Both the position numbers and the translations under genes were made by a program. Shown here one piece after another: positions 1 to 12,055 of a stretch of DNA of 64,000 nt. The stretch's first letter is position 1. Each line of letters opens with the position of its first letter. This DNA is from Cryptomeria japonica (Eukaryota; Streptophyta; Pinopsida; Cupressales; Cupressaceae): positions 181,482,951-181,546,950 of the forward strand of contig NC_081413.1 in assembly GCF_030272615.1 (NCBI RefSeq), given 5' to 3'. The notes under the pieces are model-generated. The model was not told the origin of the DNA and did not search any database. It worked only from the letters and a program-made list of their open reading frames with translations.

Positions 1-3000
1 ATTCACAAAAAAAAATTGTTTGATATAAAATCACACCCTTAGAGTCTAAATAGGGTGAATCTTAAAGCATAAAACAAAAATACAACTAAACCACTAGGAA
101 AATAATGATATAGTAGAAGGCTTAAGGAGGAGGATCCTAGTCATCGAACTAACTCCATACATCAATAGGTTCTAGATTATCAAAAGGAAGGTTCTATCCA
201 TCATCTTTATTTATGTATTTTCCTCTTCTTATCTTTTAGTAGCATAGACTGATCAAATGGAAAGAGCCAATTGAGGAAACTCTCTAGAATCATACAAGTT
301 GGAAGCTCCACCACTAGGCCATGTAAATTTTGCTCCCATAGGTTGTGGGGAGGTGGAGTACCAATGGGCAGGCCACATCCAACCCCAACCATAGCCTCCT
401 CTTTTAGATATGGTGAAGTTTATGAGTGAGCCTCCTAGGTACCATGAGATATAATATTTCTTTGACACTAACATAGATGAAGATGCAAGAAGCCTTTAAA
501 AGAAGAGAGAGACAAAGGAACTTTAGCCACTCCACAAGGAGGATTACTCCAGTGGTTAAGGATTTCTTATAAATGTTTCACCTTAAGTGAAATTTAATTA
601 GCTTGTACTTGAATCTACAATACTACATTAGAATATATCATTTGTTTACAAAATACTGAAACATTTTCAATCAACAATTTTTTTGTTGAAAAAATAGCCA
701 AATTTTTTATTTTCTATATGCTAAAGAGAATCTCCACCTTGATATAATATTATATTTAGTTGAATTTGTGAGGAATGTAAGGCTAATACCCAATAATAAC
801 CATATACAATCATTTTTTCTTTAACAACTTGTAAACATTATCGATCAAAGCCCACATTCTTTGAGCTCTAGGCAAAATAGAAAAAGATGCTTAAGGGACT
901 CTAACTATTCATAGAAAGCAAAATTGAGATCAAGAATATCTAAATGAAGTAATCTAGACCTCAGAAGAAGGTATTTAAAAATTATACATCAGACAAAGCC
1001 GACCAATTTGGGCTCCATAATAACTAACTAAATAGTATGAAACCTATGTTGCCTTGAACTATAATTGGTGAATTCAAATGCCACAACTAGTTCAAAGTAA
1101 GAACCATGAGCAAGTGGGGAGAGAGATAAAGTTAGCCCTATTGGGTTTTGTAGTTCTTTAAATTGGTTCTTGGACCCCACTTCTAATTTTTCCACCAAAG
1201 AATGAAAGGATAGATACCAATTTTATGAACCACGTTAGTTTAAATTGCCAAAAAAAATAAGTAAAATGTTTCATAATCTTAATTGAAGAAGTGAAACTTG
1301 GTTTTTTCTTTATTCTCTCTTAAAATCTACATTAAGGCCCTAGAAAAGAGGTATCGTAGATTTCCAATCCCCATCCTATGGGATCTTAGAGCACAGATCC
1401 GTGTTTGTCTAGCCAACAAATGGTTTTTGGCTTAGAAAAATAGGGGTTTTTTTCTCTCACTAAATATAAGGACCCCCTTTTTCTCTTTTTCTTTTTATGT
1501 ACTTGCAATGAAAGGAAAAATCCCCAAAAGTTCCTAAAACTCCTTGTTCTAATTTCCAAAATGAATAAATTTTATTTGGAATGGACAAAAAAATGAAAAA
1601 TAACATTATTTTCGTATTGGATTTCTTTAAAAAAATTTGAAACAAGTTGCACTATTGCAAGAATTTTCCATCCAACTGGAAATGCCCTCTTCCTATTTTT
1701 CCACTACAAGTTTCCTATTCACTTGACTTTACCTGCAATTTTAAAAAGTCTCGATGTTAGTGAACTATAGCTACACTTGAGTACATATAAGTACTTATAC
1801 TTTTCTCATTCTTAGACCCAGTTTGACTATAATTAATGACTAAAACATTTGCAAAAGCTAGTCTAGCAACTAAACTATACATTTCAACATGAATTTTTGG
1901 TTTAGTTGAAATAATTTTCTACTCAATATATAACTTAGTATGTATCAGGTAGTGGAGTATTTGAATTGAAACACCATACTATAATCTAGTGACCAAATTT
2001 CTAGTTCACTTAGAATTCCCTAGTCACCCTACTTGACTTATCTAACTATGACATCATCTTCCTTTTAAGTGACTTCTATCCCTACTAAACTTGATCATTC
2101 ATGAAGGTTATTTTACAATTGCATGCATTTCCTTTTAATCATACTATGATGATGTCACTACCTCATTATGCTCACATTATCCATCTGTATAATGAAATGT
2201 TTATGTTTTCCTTTTATTGATGACATCTTCATTCCTTTGGATGAGATCATGAAAAGGACTTTGTATCTAAACCAAAAATTTAAGAGTGTAATATTTTTAG
2301 ATCATTTGGAATATCTCACAAGAGTAATTTATATTGGGAGTCTTCATTACTATCGGAAAATTTACCCCAATTACATCTAAGTCAAACTTGAATCAAAGTG
2401 ATCATTTCAATGCTAAATGTTTGATTTTTGCTAGCATGCCACTTACCTTATAATGTTCAACTACCACAAAAATGCATGTTTAATGTTATATCTTTTCATA
2501 AAAAAACATAACAAAATATATTTTAATCATTCAACATTATTACAAAATCTAATTTAGTGATCCATAGAATATTGTTAAGTTCAAATATTTTCATAAAGTG
2601 ATACAAAGAAGAGTAAAAGTGAAAATATAAATTGAATTGCATCAGCATAATTTAGAGGTGAAACATGGGAATGCATGATTTGGAAAAGTAATTACCTACA
2701 GGTTCATATATTTAATTGAAAATAGGCTGGATTTCAGCAATATTATATAGTTCAATAGTCACTTTTTTTTGCCAAATTTTACCTAATTTTTGTTCATCTA
2801 GTAAATATAAATGAAATTATCTAGAAATAATTTAATTATATGTAAATTTTAATGATTAATGGAACCATAGTATGAATTTAAATGAAGAAAATAATGTCAA
2901 ACCATTTTAATACAAGTTGGTGATTATAGAAAGGTAGTTTAATGTAGGAAATTGAGAAAAAGGGTGCAAGGGCCATTGGTTTGTGAAAAAGATAAAAGTG

Positions 3001-3013
3001 GAGTTTCAAGTGA
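1..3013. repeat. Duplicated block, copy 1 (segment Y)
   Basis: This 3-kb stretch is nearly collinear with 19240-22214 and more distantly related to 15765-16996 and 27565-30640. Shared landmarks are the start around 'tcacacccttagagtctaaa', the stretch near 1080-1260 and the one near 2140-2400. Similarity to the third copy stops abruptly near 3013, where unrelated sequence begins. Apart from the small minus-strand frame at 253-474 it shows no convincing coding sequence. It is one member of a locally duplicated multi-kilobase unit; I cannot assign it to a known repeat family. Confidence 0.8.
253..474 (-). pseudogene. Exon-like fragment of an unrecognised gene (segment Y, copy 1)
   Basis: This 73-residue frame starts with ATG and is rich in W, G, P and S. 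Key residues include WPSGGASNLYDS near the C-terminal end. The same frame stays open in the third copy (19494-19715) with a few substitutions, while the second and fourth copies (16010-16200, 27830-28010) retain only the segment around GGAS-LYDS. Conservation of one frame across copies suggests descent from an exon rather than chance. I do not recognise the protein and see no signal peptide or membrane segment. No continuation with clear splice sites is evident, so I treat it as a gene remnant duplicated with the block. Confidence 0.35.
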
Positions 3014-3090
3014 TATAGAAGTAAGTGAATTTATTTGTTCTCTACAACTTCCTCTTTGATTTTTATCATGTATCCTCTCCTAAAAAAATT
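3014..3090. other. Left edge of the sequence unique to block 1
   Basis: At about 3014 the block-1 copy departs from its partner, which continues at 22215. The next 77 bases match nothing else in the window. No terminal repeat or target-site duplication is visible by eye at this junction. Confidence 0.5.
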
Positions 3091-4225
3091 GACTGATGGA
3101 TTTGTGTGTGTCTATTAAATAGGAGGAATAGGGTTTGAAATTGAACGATGGGTGTATTACCGTGACAAGCAAGGAAACCTGTAGCAATATTCTTCTCGAT
3201 TGTGTTTTTAATGAGTAAAGCAGACGTGGAAAATAGTGTCAACAAAGCAACATGATGAGTCAGAGTACCTGCAATATGTTTTTCAGAAGGAAACAACAGG
3301 TAGGAAGAGAAAGAGGGAGAGTAACACAGATGATGACATGTAGAATGATAGTGGTGGGTATGCGAGAGTTCCCATGTTGTTACACAACACCTGTCACCTA
3401 ATGAAATTAAAGTTTGTTGTATGCATGGCAGTGGTAGTATATGATGATCATCACTTGTCAAACAACTTGGAACGGTACATTCCCATGAAAGAAATCAAGT
3501 GTGTAATTCCTATAGTCACAATCGAGATTAGTCTTATAACCTTGCAAATTTAATAGCATCATATGTTTTAGAACTTAGGCAGTACTCTTAGGGTTAGGTC
3601 AAGCTCTTACACTTTCTTTTTAGCGAAGCCTCATTGTTTGTTCGCTTGGAGTCTCGATGACTGATGGATTTGTGTGTGTATATTGAATAGGAGTAATAGG
3701 GTTTGAAATTAAACCACAGGTGTATTACTATGACAAACAAGGAAACCTGTAGCAATATTCTTCTTGAATGTGTTTTTAATGAGCAGAGCAGATGTGGAAA
3801 ATAGTGTCAACAAAGCAACATGATGAGTCAAAGTACCTGCAATATGTTTTTCAGAAGGAAACAATAGGTAGGAAGAGAAAGAGGGAGAGTAACATAGATG
3901 ATGTCCTGTAGAATGATAGTGGTGGGTATGCGAGAGTTCCCATGTTGTTACACAATGCCTGTCACCTAAAGAAATTAAAGTTTGTTGTATGCATGGCAGT
4001 GGTAGTATATGATGATCATCACTTGTCAAATAGCTTGGAACAGTACATACCCATAAAAGAAATCAAGTGTGTAATTCCTATAGTCACAATCGAGATCAGT
4101 CTTATAACCTTGCAAATTTAATAGCATCATATGTTTTATAAATTAGGTAGTACTCTTAGGGTTAGGTCAAGCTCTTACACTTGCTTTTTAGCAAAGCCTC
4201 GTTGTTTGTTCGCTTGGAGTCTCGA
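3091..4225 (+). repeat. Two-copy 568-bp tandem duplication
   Basis: A unit starting 'gactgatgga' at 3091 is repeated head to tail from 3659. A third copy of its first eight bases follows at 4226. Units are 568 and 567 bp with scattered substitutions. Both copies contain a partly open minus-strand frame (about 131 and 106 residues), but these begin at TTG codons, are rich in H, S and T, and resemble no family I know, so I do not call them genes. Confidence 0.9.
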
Positions 4226-4277
4226 TGACTGATGTTCTATTCATAACTTTAAATTTAATATATCATTTTATTAGCCC

Positions 4278-4336
4278 ACCATATGACCCCTTAGGTGTCA
4301 TTAGAGTTCATATTGTTTCCTAAGAGGTCATATGGT
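4278..4336. repeat. Imperfect inverted repeat (hairpin)
   Basis: ACCATATGACCCCTTAGG at 4278-4295 pairs with its inverse at 4319-4336 with a single mismatch, around a 23-base loop. A related fragment, TGACCCCTTAAG, follows near 4342. The structure lies directly before the long CT tract. Confidence 0.8.
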
Positions 4337-4357
4337 ATCCTGTGACCCCTTAAGACC

Positions 4358-4358
4358 C

Positions 4359-4435
<77 letters not shown>

Positions 4436-4757
4436 CTCTCTCTGTCTGTCTCTCTCTGTCTCTCTGTCTCTCTGTCTCTGTCTCTGTCTCTGTCTCTGTC
4501 TCTCTCTTTCCCTCTCTCCCTCTCCCTCCCTCTCCCACCCTCCTCTTCTCTCTCTCTCTCTCTCTCCCTCCCTCTACCTCTCTCCCTCCCTCTACCTTTC
4601 CCTTCCCCCCTCTTCTCTCCCTCTCTCCCTCTCCTCTCTCCTCTCCCTCCCTCTCCCTCCCCCCTCTCTCTCTCCCTCTCCCTCTCCTCTCTCCTCTTCC
4701 TCCCTCCCCCTTACTTTCCCTCTCCCTTCCTCCATATCCCTTCTTCTCTCCCATCCC

Positions 4758-4819
<62 letters not shown>

Positions 4820-5167
4820 TCTCCCTCTCTCTACCTTCCCTCCCCCCTCTTCTCTCCCTCTTCTCTCCCTCCCTCTACCTCTCCCTTCCCCCCTCTTCTC
4901 TCCCTCTCTCCCTCTCTCTCCCTCTCCCTCCTTCCCTCTCTCCCTCTCCCTTCCTCCATACCCCTTCTTCTCTCCCACCCCCCCACACTGTCTCTCTCTC
5001 TCTCTCCCTCTCTCCCCCTCTCTACCTTCCCTCCCCCCTCTTCTCTCCCTCTCTCCCTCCCTCTACCTCTCCCTTCCCCCCCTCTTCTCTCCCTCTCTCC
5101 CTCTCTCTCCTTCTCCCTCCTTCCCTCTCTCCCTCTCCCTTCCTCCATACCCCTTCTTCTCTCCCAC

Positions 5168-5223
<56 letters not shown>

Positions 5224-5353
5224 TCCCTCTCCCTTCCTCTGTACCCCTTCTTCTCTCCCACCCTCCCCCCTCTTCTCTCCCTCTGCCCCTCCCTCTACCT
5301 CTCTCCCTCTCTCTACCTTTCCTCCCCCATCTCTCTCTCTCCCTCTCCATCCT

Positions 5354-5409
<56 letters not shown>

Positions 5410-5501
5410 TACCTATATCCCTCTCTCTCCCTCTCTCTACCTTCTCTCTCTCTCCCTCTCTCCCTCTCCCTCTCTACCTATCTCCCTCTCTTATCTTCCC
5501 T

Positions 5502-5543
<42 letters not shown>
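4358..5543 (+). repeat. 1.2-kb CT-rich simple-sequence tract
   Basis: This is an almost pure polypyrimidine stretch of (CT)n runs with CCCT, CCTT and CTGT interruptions. Longer semi-repeats containing 'tccataccccttcttctctccca' variants recur near 4732, 4953, 5145 and 5240, so the tract grew partly by duplication of 200-bp subunits. Long Ser/Leu or Arg/Glu/Gly frames on both strands are by-products of the repeat, not genes. Confidence 0.97.
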
Positions 5544-5548
<5 letters not shown>

Positions 5549-6067
5549 CAATAGCGCATATAGGGTACTAAAACTATTAGTTCACTGCCCTACCATAACT
5601 TTTTTAAGGCAAAAGAGTGTGTACACGGTACTTATCAGTCCAGAATGGGAAAAAAGAATATCGTTGGGCTTGTCAACATTTTATGGTCTAACAACACGTA
5701 CACAGTTATTAATGTAGCGCGTACTTGGTGTATAGACATAGTTTTAGTTGCCCAAGAGCCTCAACGGCCTCAAAAGAAGTTTTTGAGGTCATTGAAGGCC
5801 CCACTGGAACTGTGTCTGCACTTCTATCACTGTTGTATACATAAAAGTAAGTGAACTTTTTATTTTTGCATGATTTCAAATGATTGAATTGTTGTTTTTA
5901 TTAGTTTTTTGTTTTTGCATGGTTTCAAATGATTTAATTGTGATTGTTTAATAGTTTGATTCCAAAAAATAGTGATAAGATGCATATTTATGGTTATTTG
6001 TTTATTTATGAACTTTTATTTACATATATATGTAATATGATTCTATTTAGGTCAACCGATATCAACC
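5544..6067 (+). other. Probable 5' exon and first intron of the transposase-like gene
   Basis: A good donor, GTAAGTG, lies at 5847 and a plausible acceptor, TTCTATTTAG, ends at 6050, so an upstream exon ending at 5846 could join the exon carrying the ATG at 6068. The upstream sequence includes AGCGCGTAC near 5713 and a short inverted repeat around CCTCAAAAG near 5770-5790. No coding frame is convincing here, so the exon is probably untranslated. Confidence 0.35.
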
Positions 6068-9021
6068 ATGGGAAAGAGCAAGCAAGGAACAATGGAACAA
6101 CAAGAGGCTCAAAAGGAAAGACAAAGGCAACGTATGAAGAATTTGCATGACATAAGAACAATGGGAGAAGAAGGTATGTCATCCTCAACATCTCAGTTCG
6201 ATTTACGAAATGAATAAAATGCACCTAATACAATGGAAGAAGAAACATTTGATACTTTACCATTTGAACCTAATGCAAATGAAGAAGAAACATTTGATAA
6301 TTTACCGTTTGAACCTAATGCAATTGAAGAAGATACTGCATTGAATAATCAATTAAATGATGAACATATTGCACCTTCTCTACTTGATGAATTGAATGTA
6401 CATAATGCACCGATGTTAACACCTCCTAGAATCATTCGTAGGAAACCAAAGTATCTAATTGACATTGATGAGAATATATTGAAGTCAATGCCCAATAAAA
6501 TGAATGAATGAACTTGTAGGAGAATGGTTAAAAGAATATGGCAAAACTATTTTAAAAACTTAAATCAAACTGCAAGATGTCAATTAATTGTTCAAATGAT
6601 TAAGAATTTGAATTTTAGAGAGACAATGAAAATTCTAGGCCTAAGATCATTTGAAAGTAATAGTGAAAGAACTATTGTCAGAAATCTATTTGATGCATAT
6701 CAATCTATTGGTTCAAAATCACGTAGTAAAGATTCTAATGCTACTCGACATGTCATTACATCAACCATAATGAGCAAGAAAATAAAAAAAGATCGTTTGA
6801 TAAGCAAAACAAGTAAGTCATTAAACGTTAGTAGAACAACATTAAGTAAAGCATTAAAGAGCTAGGAACAAATAGAGGAACCTAACAATAATTCTCTTTG
6901 GGCATTCTTGGGTAGACTACCATGCAAAGACAAGCTTGTTGTTGATGCATTAAAAGCATTAATTGAAATTTTTTGGCATGACAACACAAGAATATCGCCC
7001 AACCAAAGAGATGTTGTTAGAAGGTGAATTGGGTCTAAAAATCATGAGCCACATGCCAAACACTATTTGGATATGACTCAAACTAAATTTTATGAAAGAT
7101 TCCTTCAAAAGTTTTCTCAAAGATATTTTGAAATGGAAAAACCTTTTTATATTAAGATTAATCGTTTACGCACCACGTGTTGTTGTAGGATGCATATTGA
7201 ATTTTCCATGCATTATGATATTTTTTGTCATATTTGTTCTACTTTGCACACTAATGATGTTTTGCAGGAATATAATATACAAGCACCTCCTAAGTCGGTA
7301 AGAGAATTTATTTCAAGTGTGCTATGTAATAGACATGATGGTTGTATTTATTATAAGATGCCTTGTTTGGAAGGTTCTTGTTCTATATGTGGTGGTTTGC
7401 AACGTTTACCAAGATGCGTACATTTGGAGAGCACACATGAAATTGGTACGAAACTAGTTTCTTTCAGAAAATACAAGACAATCACATATGGAGTTAAAGA
7501 TGGAAAAGATTTGAAGAGATGTGAGGTAGTGAAAACTAATATATGTGTAGCTCAATTTATGAAAATGTTTCAAGAGAAACTAGTTTATGAGTACATAATG
7601 CATACACATAGAGCTCGATGGTTAGATGAGCAATTCAAGTTATGTAATGACACATTTCCTCTTGGAACCATTGTCTCTATTGTTGATTTCACTGAAAATT
7701 ATACACTACAACCTCAAAATGAAGTGCAATCCATGTATTATCACTCTACACAAGTTTCTATTTTTGTACATATAACATTCATGCATGCAGATGATAGCAC
7801 AAAGGAGGATAGAAAGGTTGTAAGAGAGTATCACTTCTACATAAGTGATGATCGTACTCATTCATCAAGGTTTGTACAAGGATGCTTTAAAGTTTTCTAT
7901 GACATTTTAAGGGAAAGGAACATATGATACAACCAACACTTAATATGGTCAGATAATTGCACTGTACAATTCAAGAATGCAAGGATGTTTTATTGGTTGA
8001 CAAGGATGCATGTGACAAGCGGTGTACAATATTTTTGGAATTTCACTGAGGCTAGACATGGTAAGGGAGAGCATGATGGTGCAGGAGCATGTGTGAAAAG
8101 AGCCCTAGCTAGGGAAGAATTGAAGTATGAAGGTGGTGCTGAGTTGGTAGATGTAGAAAGAATTGTGCAATGGTGTAAGTCTACGATGGGTCCAGGTAAT
8201 CCAGGTACGTCATTGGTTCGTAGATATTTTTGGTTGATCACTGAATCTAACATTGAAAACTATCTAGATTGTTGTATAGTTGCAGGATCGAGTGACATGC
8301 ACTCATTTATGAGTTCAAATTCAAGTTCACTAGTAATTTATACGAGACAGATGGTATGTTTTTTCTCTTCATGCATGTATTGTTTGTGGGAAGAATGTGA
8401 ATCACAAGAGTGGGTTGACAAATGGTCTTGTAGACCGTTGGTTCCCATTGATTCATATCAATTTCCCAAAGCACTACAATTGAGCCAAATGGAGACATCA
8501 GTGGATTTTGACCATTTATTCGACCTAGTGGAATCAGGTGATTTTTTGAGTTAATTTTTTTGCAAGTATTCTTTTTGGTTCATTTTGTTGTACATCATAC
8601 TTTATTTTTGGTATTAATTAACACTTTATAAAATGCAGGTCATGTGTATGCTGTTGCAAAAGAGAACAATGAAGAAGGAACAGATTACTATTTGTGTCGT
8701 TGTGTTGAGCCTAAAAGAAAATTGACAACCACAATCATTGATGGAGAGGGTATTGAGTACCCAATAGGGTCTGTTGTCGTGACAGGAACATGGCTTCGAA
8801 GATAACCTATCAAGAATTATGATGTTTGGTTTTTCGAGGACTTTGAAACACACAGACATATTCTTCATTTCTCTAACCTTGTTGTTGCAACAAATATTCA
8901 TTTGATGAAGTATCGTGGTAGACCTCATAACAAGATTTTATGGAAAGTTCATGAATCTGACCACGAGGCAATACTTGACACAATATGGGTTAGAGCCGAT
9001 CCTGAAGGCTCACTTGATTGA
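6068..9021 (+). pseudogene. DDE-like transposase pseudogene, intron-containing
   Basis: One reading frame runs from ATG 6068 to 8537 without any frameshift. It continues through an intron (8538-8638, GT...GCAG) into an exon ending at TGA 9019-9021, and the splice keeps the frame. Stops interrupt it near 6213, at 6509 and 6863, near 7026, at 7925, and once in the last exon. The N-terminal part is acidic with a duplicated LPFEPNA repeat. A basic helix-turn-helix-like segment (SKSLNVSRTTLSKAL) follows, then cysteine/histidine clusters (CHIC, CSICGG). The C-terminal half carries three acidic blocks: IVDFTENY (about 7675), WSDNCTVQFKN (about 7945) and HGKGEHDGAG (about 8056). I infer these are a DDE/D-type catalytic core. 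From memory, similar uncharacterised proteins occur in gymnosperms and spore-bearing plants. Function as a transposase is inferred. Confidence 0.65.
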
Positions 9022-9054
9022 TTCTACAGTTCAGAGTAGAATGATTTTGAGAAT

Positions 9055-9440
9055 TTTGTATAAATCATCGACAAATTGTTCTATATTCATTTTTTGTATA
9101 TATAAATGCCCATGAGCTTATTTTTACAAGTTTAGGGGCATAATTTTGTATATTTAAATGGCAATGAGCTGATTTGTACATATGTACATGCCAAATTTTG
9201 TATATTAAAATGGCGATGAGCTGAATCGCACATATTGTAATGCCAAATTTTGTATAAAAGCCCATGAGATGATTTGTATATTAAAATGGTGACGAGTTGA
9301 ATCACACATATTGTAATGCCAAATTTTGTATGAAATCCCATGAGATGATTTGTAAGACATTTTTTTGTATAATCAAATAGCCAAGAGCTGATTTGACCAA
9401 ATTTAGAGGCAAATTTTTGAATAATATGTGACAATGTTTT
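9055..9440. repeat. Degenerate short tandem repeat after the transposase gene
   Basis: Variants of 'tgccaaattttgtat ... gatgagctgatttgta' recur about seven times with spacings near 55-60 bases. The repeat begins within 40 bases of the transposase stop codon. The remaining bases to about 9600 show no clear gene or repeat. Confidence 0.75.
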
Positions 9441-9609
9441 GTGACCATATATGAGCATTCTTGATTCTTGTATAATCATGGAGAATTATTTGAGTCATTA
9501 TCGGGTCATAGGGGTCATAGATTGAGACTAGATACAATTTGAGCAAAAATTATCATTGTTGTCAAGAAAATTGTCAAAAATTTGTCAAGCAACTTCTTCA
9601 TTGCGTTGG

Positions 9610-11520
9610 TAGGGTATTACACTCAACGTTCTGGTGCATTGGGATGCACAATAGGGGCATTCCTATCATAAAATTTCCCACCTAGATGCTCTTTTGACGT
9701 CGGTTTGTGCACACAATGAACCGAATCAATTCTAGCCAATCTTGCAACTTTTCATTGCATGCAACTGACGACTTTTGCAGCAGGTGAAAAAATGCTACCA
9801 ATAAAAAATGACTCCGAGTTGTCAAAAACAGAGATAGGCCATTGTAGAGGAGCCTCATGCGACCCCATGGGATCAAACAGATCGACCATATGTATCCTGG
9901 ATTGGAAGAAATAGTCTGTCAAGTTTTGACAATTTTTTGGACTCAAGGCACTTGAGAGATTGCACCGGTACGGTAAGACTCTCGACATTTTGGTGCTTTA
10001 GGATGCATGACAGGGGCATACCTAGTGTAAAATTTCCCACCCGGACGCGCTCGCAACATCGGTTTGTGCACGCGGCAAATCAAATCAATTCTAGCCAATC
10101 TTGCAACTTTTCATTGCATGCAACTGACGGTTTTTGGAGGAGGCGAAAAAAAGCTACAAATCAAAAATGGCTCCAAGTCATCGAAAAATGAGATAGGCCA
10201 TTGTAGAGGAGCCTCACGTGACCCCACAGGATCAAATGAATCAACCATATATGTCATGGATTGGAAGAAACAGTCCATCAAGTTTTGACAATTTTTTGGA
10301 CTCAGGGCAATTGAGAGATCGCACCGGGACGGTATGACTCTTGACGTTCTGGAGCTTTGGGATGCACGACAGGGGCATGCCTAGTGTATACCTGCCCACC
10401 TAAATGCACTCGTGATGTTGGTTTGTGCACATGATGAACCAAATCAATTCTAGCCAATCTTGCAACTTTTCATTGCATGCAACTGATGGTTTTTGGAGCA
10501 GGCAAAAAAATGCTACTAATTGAAAATGGCTCTGAGTCGTCAAAAACTAAGATAGGCCATTGTAGAGGAGCCTCACATGACCCCACAAGATCAAACAGAT
10601 TGACCATATGTGTCCTAGATTGGAAGAAATAGTCCGTCAAGTTTTGAAAATTTTTTGGACTCAGGGCACTTGAGAGATCGCACCGGTATGGTATGACTCT
10701 CGATGTTCTGGTGCTTTGGGATGCACAATAGGGACATTCCTAGTGTATACTTGTGCACCCAGATGCGCTCGCGATGTCGATTTGTGTACACGATGAACCG
10801 AATCAATTCTAGCCAATCTTGCAACTTTTAATTGCATGCAATTGACGATTTTTGGAGCAGGCGAAAAATCTTACTAATTCAAAATGGCTCTGATTTGTCA
10901 AAAAATGAGATAGGCTATTATAGAGGATCCTCACATGACCCCACGGGATCAAACAGATCGACCATATGTGTCCTAAATTTGAAGAAACAGTCCGTCAAAT
11001 TTTGACAATTTTTTAAACTCAAGGCACTTGAGAGATCGCACTGGTACATAATGACTCTCGACGTTCTGACACTTTGGGATGCACGATAGGGGCATGCCTA
11101 GTGTAAACCTGCCCACCCGGACGTGCTCACGATGTCGGTTTGTGCACACGATGAACTGAATCAATTATAGCCAATCTTGCAACTTTTCATTGCACGCAAC
11201 TAATAGTTTTTGGAGCAGGCGAAAAAATGCTAATAATTGAAAATGGCTCCGAGTCGTCGAAAACTGAGATAGGACATTATAGAGGAGCCTCACGCAACCC
11301 CACGAGATCAAACAAATCAACCATATGTGTCCTGGATTTGAAGAAACGATCTATCAAATTTTGACAATTTTTTGGACATAGGGCAATTGAGAGATCACAC
11401 CAGTACGATATGACCCTCGACATTCTGGCGCTTTGGGATGCACAACAGGGGCATGCCTAGCATAAACCTTCCCACCCAGGTGCACTCACGATGTCAGTTT
11501 GTGCACACAATGAACAAAAT
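9610..11520 (+). repeat. 359-bp satellite-like tandem array, about 5.3 copies
   Basis: The landmark TCTAGCCAATCTTGCAAC occurs at 9731, 10090, 10449 and 10808, with a variant at 11166, giving unit lengths of 359, 359, 359 and 358. Each unit carries CATTGCATGCAA, a GGGATGCAC block and a TTTGACAATTTTTT block. Divergence is mostly C/T and G/A. Small open frames recur once per unit and are passengers of the repeat. A period of about twice a nucleosome spacing is typical of plant satellites, but this array sits between the two genes of the putative transposon. Confidence 0.95.
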
Positions 11521-11549
11521 TTGACCATTGCGAGCATGAGGGTTCTCTT

Positions 11550-11885
11550 GCACCAAACACATTGTTGTTTATATTCATATTGTCGATTTTTGTTGTTTAT
11601 ATTCATATTGTTGATTACATATGCAAATATTCATTTAAATTTATAAAAGGGAAGCCACCAAATACAACGAATACACAATAATGAACTAAATACAAGGAGT
11701 TTTGTAGGGTTAATTCAACATTTTAGAAATTTTATCAAATCATATTCCACGATTGCAATGTTTTATATCATATATTTTTGTTGTTTATATTCATATTGTT
11801 GATTACATATGCAAATATTCATTTAAATTAATAAAAGGACAACCACAAAATACAACGAATACAAAATAATGAACTCATTACACAT
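11550..11885 (+). repeat. Two-copy direct repeat of about 110 bp
   Basis: The block beginning 'tgttgtttatattcatattg' near 11589 and running to the AATGAAC near 11684 recurs from about 11780 to 11875, with minor changes. No coding sequence is seen. The following stretch to 12055 is AT-rich and featureless apart from being just downstream of the minus-strand gene. Confidence 0.75.
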
Positions 11886-12055
11886 TTATTGGATCGAATA
11901 TCAATATTTATATATATAAAAAAGGCATGTCTGCCAAGTCAATACAAGTATTACAAAAATGTGGCATATGCCATGTCCAAATCGATATACAATAAAAATG
12001 TAAAATTATATACATGTAATGGTCATTCTATGACCAAAACTAACACTATATGATC

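Noticed and set aside
3066-4029. Minus-strand frames of 131 and 106 residues in the tandem duplication
   Set aside because: They begin at TTG, lack recognisable domains and differ in length because of simple substitutions. Being open in both copies follows from recent duplication.
4332-5717. Long Ser/Leu-rich and Arg/Glu-rich frames
   Set aside because: They are direct translations of the CT tract on both strands, with no start context, domain or conservation.
9682-11164. Recurring small frames in the satellite array
   Set aside because: Each is the same part of the 359-bp monomer. They appear once per unit and lack coding features.
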